From positions 6,920,883 to 6,984,882 of the forward strand of contig JAQMRL010000008.1 of assembly GCA_035578175.1 (NCBI GenBank): 64,000 nucleotides of DNA, given 5' to 3'. Made by a program: the position numbers and the translations under genes. Source of the stretch: Catonia carolina. Taxonomy: Eukaryota; Arthropoda; Insecta; Hemiptera; Achilidae. Numbering within the stretch: position 1 is the stretch's first letter; each line of letters begins with the position of its first letter. Positions 58,927-64,000 of this stretch are shown piece by piece. The notes beneath the pieces were generated by a model. It did not search any database. It was not told the DNA's origin and was given only the letters and a program-made list of their open reading frames with translations.

Positions 58927-59681
58927 TAGTCTATTCCAGTTAAGTTGGCAGTGCCTACAAAATAAATTCCGATTCACAGGCGGTGCACGAAGGAACAGTT
59001 CAAACCGCATTTTGATAGAGATCTACCCATACGTAGAGGTAAAACTTGAAGTAACTTTATAAGAAACTTTAAAAATGAAAATAATTAAATTAAATTTTTG
59101 TTGCTTCGTCCAGCGAGTTGCTAATCGTGTTAACTCTGTTTCACTTTTTAGTTGGAAATCTGACTTGACCAGTAATTTTCTTTTCCTTAATTATTCTGTA
59201 AACTGATCGTTCAGAGACGCCTACCATTGCTGAAGTTTTTGCTACAATTTTAATAATTGTTATATTAGCATGTTCAGTTTTAAAAGATTTCAAAGCATTT
59301 ATAATTAATAGTTTTTGTTTAGAATTAATGCCTTGTCCGCGCTTGTTTCGTTTAACCGGAGAATCCATTATTATTGATTTAAGAGAATGTAACTACGAAC
59401 TAATAGTACTACTTATTAAAATTAAAACAACACAATAACAACAAATATTAGTATCATACGTTTTAAAATATCACAAACACTATTATAATAAGAATTAACA
59501 CTAATATTAACACAATGTAGTAGGTACTACACTATTCGAATGCAGAAGCAAAACTGATATAATTGCATGTATAGGCCTACAAGTGAAACGGTCGTTGTGT
59601 TCAACAGAAACAACCAATGAGCAGTTGCCGTCCCACATTCCACAGCAATGAATCTACTGACAACTTAACTGGAATGAACTA
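58927..59681. mobile_element. Tc1/mariner-type element in repeat copy C
   Basis: 755 bp flanked by TA (58925-58926 and 59682-59683). Ends TAGTCTATTCCAGTTAAG and, reversed, TAGTTCATTCCAGTTAAG. The empty site 'aaactagtagtgc' is preserved in repeat copy B (about 58526). It contains a short transposase N-terminal frame. Confidence 0.92.
59141..59368 (-). CDS. Transposase N-terminal HTH fragment
   Basis: 75 residues starting MDSPVKRNKRGQGINSKQKL, with a helix-turn-helix centred on AMVGVSERSVYRIIKEKKIT (residues about 48-67). It resembles the N-terminal DNA-binding region of the Tc1/mariner-related transposase whose longer part is at 10278-10901 (SRSTVQRICAEA). The frame stops at once after the HTH, with no catalytic domain, and lies inside a 755-bp element with good termini. 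It is intact from ATG to stop, so it is either a chance relic or a short DNA-binding peptide. No expression evidence is available. Confidence 0.7.
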   Translation of the reverse strand: MDSPVKRNKRGQGINSKQKLLIINALKSFKTEHANITIIKIVAKTSAMVGVSERSVYRIIKEKKITGQVRFPTKK

Positions 59682-59853
59682 TAGTAGTGCAAGTGTCCTA
59701 AATTATTGAAATTATCAAACAAAATATGGGATTAGTTCTAGGTGCCGAGCACGACTGTCCTGCGCCCAATTGTTCATTAATGATCATCATAATTATATAT
59801 TTATAGTCCAAATAATTTACAGAAGATATACACCGAATTGTTTTCTCCTTAAT

Positions 59854-60085
59854 CTACAACTGACAACCGTGTACGTAAGTGACGTTTCGAAAAATAGCAG
59901 CCGCAGTGGAGAGAAAACTGCAAGCGGCAGCGGAAGCTTGCGCTTGTTGATAGGGTGGTGGACAACATGCGGGTCCTGCGGCAACTGGTTCTCCCGTAGC
60001 TGTTACAATATGATCCTTGTCTGAAGAAGTCGCTTGTTGACGTAACTGTTCCAATCTCAACTGGTTTTGTCTTTTCCATTTAGTC
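59854..60085 (-). CDS. Homeobox gene, last coding exon
   Basis: Acceptor on the minus strand 'ttatttttgttcacag' followed by G-ACT-AAA-TGG (60085 downward). The first base completes Arg53 of the homeodomain. The next residues TKWKRQN finish helix 3 and the homeodomain. The tail then reads QLRLEQLRQQATSSDKDHIV, a Cys/Pro stretch (ACCPPPYQQ), an Ala-rich stretch, and ends YVHGCQL before TAG at 59856-59854. It encodes 76 residues plus one shared codon. The joined reading NRR-TKWKRQNQLRLEQLRQQ is what is expected just after the homeodomain in Bar/NK-like factors of the CG11085 (Bari) type. Frames on the plus strand and in frame +2 of this exon are shadows. The protein should be a nuclear sequence-specific transcription factor. 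Confidence 0.93.
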
Positions 60086-61997
60086 CTGTGAACAAAAATA
60101 ATTCATTTATTATTGTCAGCCATTACGAGTTGCCATACAATTCTATACCTGAGAAGTAAAAGGTGTTAACTCCATTTTGGGATTGGATTTTTAAGAAGAG
60201 CCAATAAGTAGCAGTATTATTCTTTTCGTTATTGTAACAAAATTTCAGTAGGTGTTAGAAAATTGAAATTTACACCCAGTTTCTACAGAAAATGCTTCTT
60301 ATCAACAAATCTATTATTTTATAACTTTGTCAACTTCTATACTCCTTCCTTCCCACCCAAACAGGACTTAAAACTTTAACGGCTTTTTGTGTTTTGTCAC
60401 TTTTACGTTCTACATTAGTGTTAACTCCAATGTACAATACGTTGAAAAAAACTTAAGTGAAATACAAGGCCTTCAAAGTTATGTAAGTGTATGCGCAGTA
60501 GACGGATTCGGTTGAGGTACGATGAAGGGAGAAATAATGGTGTGAGTAGTACAGCAGTAGAGGGGGGAGGGAATTCACAGCCGACTCGCTGGAATGCAAA
60601 ACGTACCGTACCGTAGGTTTATATGGTGTAGGGCCTAGACCATATAAACTGCACGTAGGCCTAGACTCTAGGCATACGGGAGCCTCTTTTTCCTATAAGA
60701 GCGACCTCCAACATGGTGGAAGGGTTGACGTTTTCTTTGGGGGATATTCATAAAAATGTCCACCGACCACAGACAATAAGATAAAATAGTCAACCGTTCG
60801 AGCTACGATCTGTTCTCTGCGACAGCTTCAGTAGAATGAGACAATTCACGCACGCACATATGCATGCATCGAACGTAAGCCATCCCTTCTACAGCCGGCA
60901 GTATTCTCCCCACTCACTTCTCATTTCTGCGCGAACTACGCTTACAAAACATTGACAGATTGTACCTAGTGCTAACACTACTTTTATAAGGAAGCAGCAT
61001 TTCATATACGTTTGAAAAAATTTCAAAATTTACCCGTAGCCTACTGTTTAGTAACAGATGAATATAACACCAAATTTTAGCAAAATTTATTTGACTATCG
61101 GTAAAACACACTCAATTATGATTTTACAAAAAATTTTGTGCATCAACTACAAAATTGAAGCATTAGAGCATTTCTTTCTGATTTTAAAGGCAAACTCAAT
61201 TTTGTCAAAATTGGAGTTAACACTCTTTACCTCTTTAGTAAAGAATTGTATTTGAAAATATCGCAGGGGTTGGTTATCCATTGTAGTTATTAACTCGCAT
61301 CTTGCATTTTTGAGTGGCTCGGCATCAGAGGGGTAGGTGGATCAGAATTCATAAGTAGATTAGAACCATTTGCCCCAAGGTGAATTTCGGCCGCCAAAGG
61401 GGGTTGGGTGGATCACAACATTTTGAAATTTGAAGATATGAAGTTTCAAAATTTTTAACTTTGAATGTTGAGGTTTGAATGTATGATGTTACGAGTTTTT
61501 TCGTTTTCTCATGCGACCTAGGGTTGCGATCTTAAAATTTTCGGGTTACCAAATTTTTATGTAATTTTCTTCGCTAAATAACATGCTGTTAAAAGATTAT
61601 TTGTATTCCGAAAATTTTAAAATTTTTGTTGAGGTAGCAATCATCATAGGACCCCGATCTAAAATTTAATAAATTCTCCGTGACTCTATGGGTATGTGTA
61701 ACGTTTTGTCAATAAAAATTTGCGAAAAAAACCGTTGTGAAGGTGTAAAGAAAGAAAAACATGAAAACGGCAAGCCCTAAAAGCCGAAATGCTAGTGTTT
61801 TGAGTTTTCTCAGCGAACAAGTAGCTAGGTTAAGGGCAACTTAAACTACATGGCCTTGAAGTACTTTGGGAGAGGCACAAATAGATTCTGTACACTTTTT
61901 CTCTACGAAGCACCCTTCAGGAGGTAAAAAATACTACCCGCTACCAAAGATAAGGGGGTTGAACCCCCGTTGTAGTTATTAAAACCCATTGTAGTGT

Positions 61998-62600
61998 TGG
62001 GCCTAAACTGCCCTTAACAGACAGGTGGAGTGTTAAATTATTTGTACTCAATCTGTTACTTCCAGGGCTACAACAAATAGTTCTCTCCCTTATCAAATGG
62101 TCCCCCAATTATATGACTGAAGTATTTAACAACCGAAGAGGTACAGGTCTAAAAGTCACTAGTCACAGTTATCTCCTCGGAGAATAATGAATTTCATTAC
62201 ACAGGCAGAACCTGTGTTGAATGTTTTTTTTTATTTTTATTTTTTTTTTTGGTTTAACGTCCGACTGTTTTGCAATTACTGCTAATGCAGACGGTGAAAG
62301 ATGAAATGATTTTTTGTAACGTAAGAAAATATGCCGTATCTGAATGGGATTCGAACCCAAGACCGCATGATGAGTGGCGAGCACGTTACCAACTACGCCA
62401 ATGCGGCCGGCTGTGTTGAATGAAGTGAAGGTGTTATTTGCAGGGTGGAAAGTAGGTGCTTTTCAGAGGGCATGCTGAAAAGCGTACTTTTCCACTCAGT
62501 GAGAAAGGCAATGGTAAACCACCTCACTCCTTGTTTTACTTAGTAAAACCTCTACAGGTTCAAACTAACCTTTCGGCTGATAACCTAAACTACAACAGTG
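61998..62600 (+). mobile_element. R400 retroposon in the intron, split by SINE-A
   Basis: From 'ctgcccttaacagacagg' to 'ataacctaaactacaaca'. The 3' hairpin region is slightly mutated ('taacctttcggctg'). Confidence 0.88.
62224..62410 (-). mobile_element. SINE-A, full length, inside R400
   Basis: Exact 12-bp duplication 'ctgtgttgaatg' (62212-62223 and 62411-62422). T-rich tail at left, minus-strand B box 'gggttcgaatcc' (about 62347-62358), A-box region 'gttaccaactacgcc', 5' end 'ggccgcattggcg' on minus. Confidence 0.95.
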
Positions 62601-62649
62601 AAATTCACAACCGTGAATTTTCAAATTAAGTTCAATGTTTTTCAAATTA

Positions 62650-62801
62650 CGTTGAATTCTTTTTTTATTCTGAAGTCGCACCAACAGCTTGGTTATTAGC
62701 AACTACGTTCGGTTATGTAACTGTATCTGTAAATTTTGACTTGTGAAAATTCCCAAACTCTAACCGGGAACCGAACCCGGGACCTCCGATTTGTAGGCTA
62801 G
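62650..62801 (-). mobile_element. SINE-C
   Basis: 'gaagtcgcaccaacagcttgg' tail region and minus-strand B box 'gggttcggttcc' (about 62769-62780). It lies head-to-head with the SINE-A at its right. Confidence 0.8.
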
Positions 62802-62802
62802 C

Positions 62803-62978
62803 CGGCCGCATTGGCGAAGTTGGTAACGTGCTCGCCTCTTATCATGCGGTTCTGGGTTCGAATCCCACTCAGGCACGGCATATTTTCATACTTTACAAAA
62901 AATCATTTCATCCTCATTACGCACAGTTGCACCCCAACGTCGTCGCTAATCACCACAGCAGTTGATAAATAAAAAAAA
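62803..62978 (+). mobile_element. SINE-A variant, plus strand
   Basis: 'ggccgcattggcgaagttgg' head, B box 'ggttcgaatcc' at 62855-62865, body 'aatcatttcatcctcattac', A-rich tail. Its 3' part matches the variant at 48740-48911 rather than the copy at 62224. Confidence 0.88.
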
Positions 62979-63139
62979 AAATTATCAAATTCCTCAAATT
63001 TTTACTTGTCATTACAAAAATGTAGTTTGATAACTCACATTAACAATGAGAAAATTCGTACGGTTTTAAATCCTCTATCCCCTCTCATTCTCCCCAATCT
63101 CTCTCTCGCTCTCTCTCTCTCTTTCTCTTTCTCTCGAAA

Positions 63140-63395
63140 AAATTAGAGGAGCATTTGATACGAATGAATGAGAATCGATGGGAAAACCGAGCACTGAACT
63201 ACAATTCTGATGGACTAAGAGATGCGGGTAGGCCGAGTAAAAATGGGCAGTGAAGTCAGAACAAGTCCGAAAGTCTAATCCGTGACAGAAAGGAGAATAA
63301 GAAGAAGAAGAAGAAGAAGAAGAAAAAAGGAAGAAAACGAAGAAGAAAAGGAAAAAGAGTAAGAGGAAGAAGAAGGAGAAAATTGAAAGTGAAAT
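63140..63395 (+). pseudogene. LINE 3' end remnant with (GAA)n tail
   Basis: One frame gives RWENRALNYNSDGLRDAGRP followed by a stop; RALNY…GRRxxGRP is the extreme C-terminus of many LINE ORFs (compare 41.6 kb). The (GAA)n/(GAAA)n tail is at 63296-63385. An upstream (CT)n tract (63096-63134) may not belong to it. Confidence 0.65.
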
Positions 63396-63419
63396 TTACT
63401 TATTTAAAAATTTAAGACA

Positions 63420-63755
63420 CACCGGGTTGGTCTAAAGGTAAAGTCGTCGCCAAAATCAGCTGTTTAACAGCTGATTTTCGGAAACGAAGGTTCCTGGTTC
63501 AAATCCTAGTAAAGGTAGTTACTTTTATACGAATTTGAATGCTAGACAGTGGATACCGGTGTATTTTGATGGTTGAGGTTCAATTAACCATACTCTCTCA
63601 GGAATGGTCGGCCTGGGTCTGTACAAGACTACACCTCATTTACACGTCATACACATCATCCTCATCTCATTGGGTCATGGGGGTTGCTTATTGTTCTCAA
63701 TTGAACAGATTGCAATGTAGGCCTACACATATTAGGATAAAAAAATAAAAAATAA
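63420..63755 (+). mobile_element. SINE-B, full length, next to the homeobox exon
   Basis: A box 'ttggtctaaaggta', palindrome 'aaatcagctgtttaacagct', B box 'ggttcaaatcc' (about 63498-63508), A-rich tail ending about 15 bp before the exon's donor site. The frame 63539-63748 is SINE sequence. Confidence 0.92.
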
Positions 63756-63769
63756 AATTATGTAATTTA

Positions 63770-64000
<231 letters not shown>

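Larger units (their letters stand above)
56567..59805. repeat. Triplicated segment of about 393 bp
   Basis: Three direct copies start with 'ccg(t/a)gaatttccacc' at 56567, 57997 and 58693. Removing the transposon in each copy and its target duplication leaves 391, 396 and about 355 bp. They share 'gttgctgagtctggagaatt' and 'ggtgccgagcacgactgtcc'. The block ends about 50 bp from the stop codon of the homeobox gene, so the first part may fall in its 3' untranslated region. Confidence 0.9.

Noticed and set aside
59770..60079. Plus-strand frame and second minus-strand frame over the homeobox last exon
   Set aside because: They are out of frame with the homeodomain continuation. Only the frame entering from the acceptor at 60085 gives TKWKRQN.
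62803..62880. Possible functional tRNA genes (also 29860-29930, 50126-50200, 34010-34115)
   Set aside because: The A and B boxes are present, but each is followed by a SINE body and A-rich tail and occurs in several copies with target duplications. The acceptor stems do not pair well.

Overview
This is a gene-poor, AT-rich stretch of an animal nuclear genome. Three signs point to an insect, probably a TE-rich hemipteran-like genome: a split homeobox gene with consensus splice sites, tRNA-derived SINEs with RNA polymerase III boxes, and dense RTE-type LINE, mariner, hAT and TTAA-target DNA elements. The order is an inference from repeat style and is not proven. There is no bacterial, organellar or viral gene.

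The only host gene recognised lies at the right edge on the minus strand. An exon running off the window (64000 to 63771) encodes most of a homeodomain. A 3.7 kb intron (63770 to 60086) is packed with SINE and LINE debris. The last exon (60085 to 59854) finishes the homeodomain and the C-terminus. The homeodomain looks Bar/NK-like, closest by recollection to the invertebrate Bari/CG11085 type.

Almost everything else is mobile DNA. The dominant family, called HX here, is a roughly 0.95 kb element present as about 24 full or partial copies on both strands. It has 13-nt inverted subterminal repeats (ACTTTCTCTTGCC and its complement), a (GT)n microsatellite at a fixed internal place, a small 3' hairpin (GTGTGA-GTGTT-TCACAC), insertion into T-runs and no visible target duplication. 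These are the hallmarks of Helentron/DINE-1-like non-autonomous rolling-circle elements. HX copies form a giant inverted repeat (7.7-13.1 kb), a tandem flank-element array (30.5-32.5 kb) and an element-within-element nest (22.3-24.3 kb).

Layout: 0.86-2.64 kb is a 113-bp tandem array. 3.6-13.7 kb holds HX copies, SINEs and the large palindrome around a truncated transposase. 13.7-22.2 kb holds LINE ends, SINEs and a TTAA element. 22.3-33 kb is HX-rich and includes a hAT element and a multi-level nest. 33-45 kb holds TTAA elements, LINE ends and a rearranged mariner. 45-56 kb holds a nearly intact RTE reverse transcriptase, two foldback elements and a LINE with 5' inversion. 56-60 kb is a triplicated 0.39 kb segment whose copies each carry a different transposon. 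60-64 kb is the homeobox gene. Many insertions could be delimited exactly from target-site duplications (TSDs), which are given per feature. R400 and SINE-A, SINE-B, SINE-C and SINE-D are working names used throughout.
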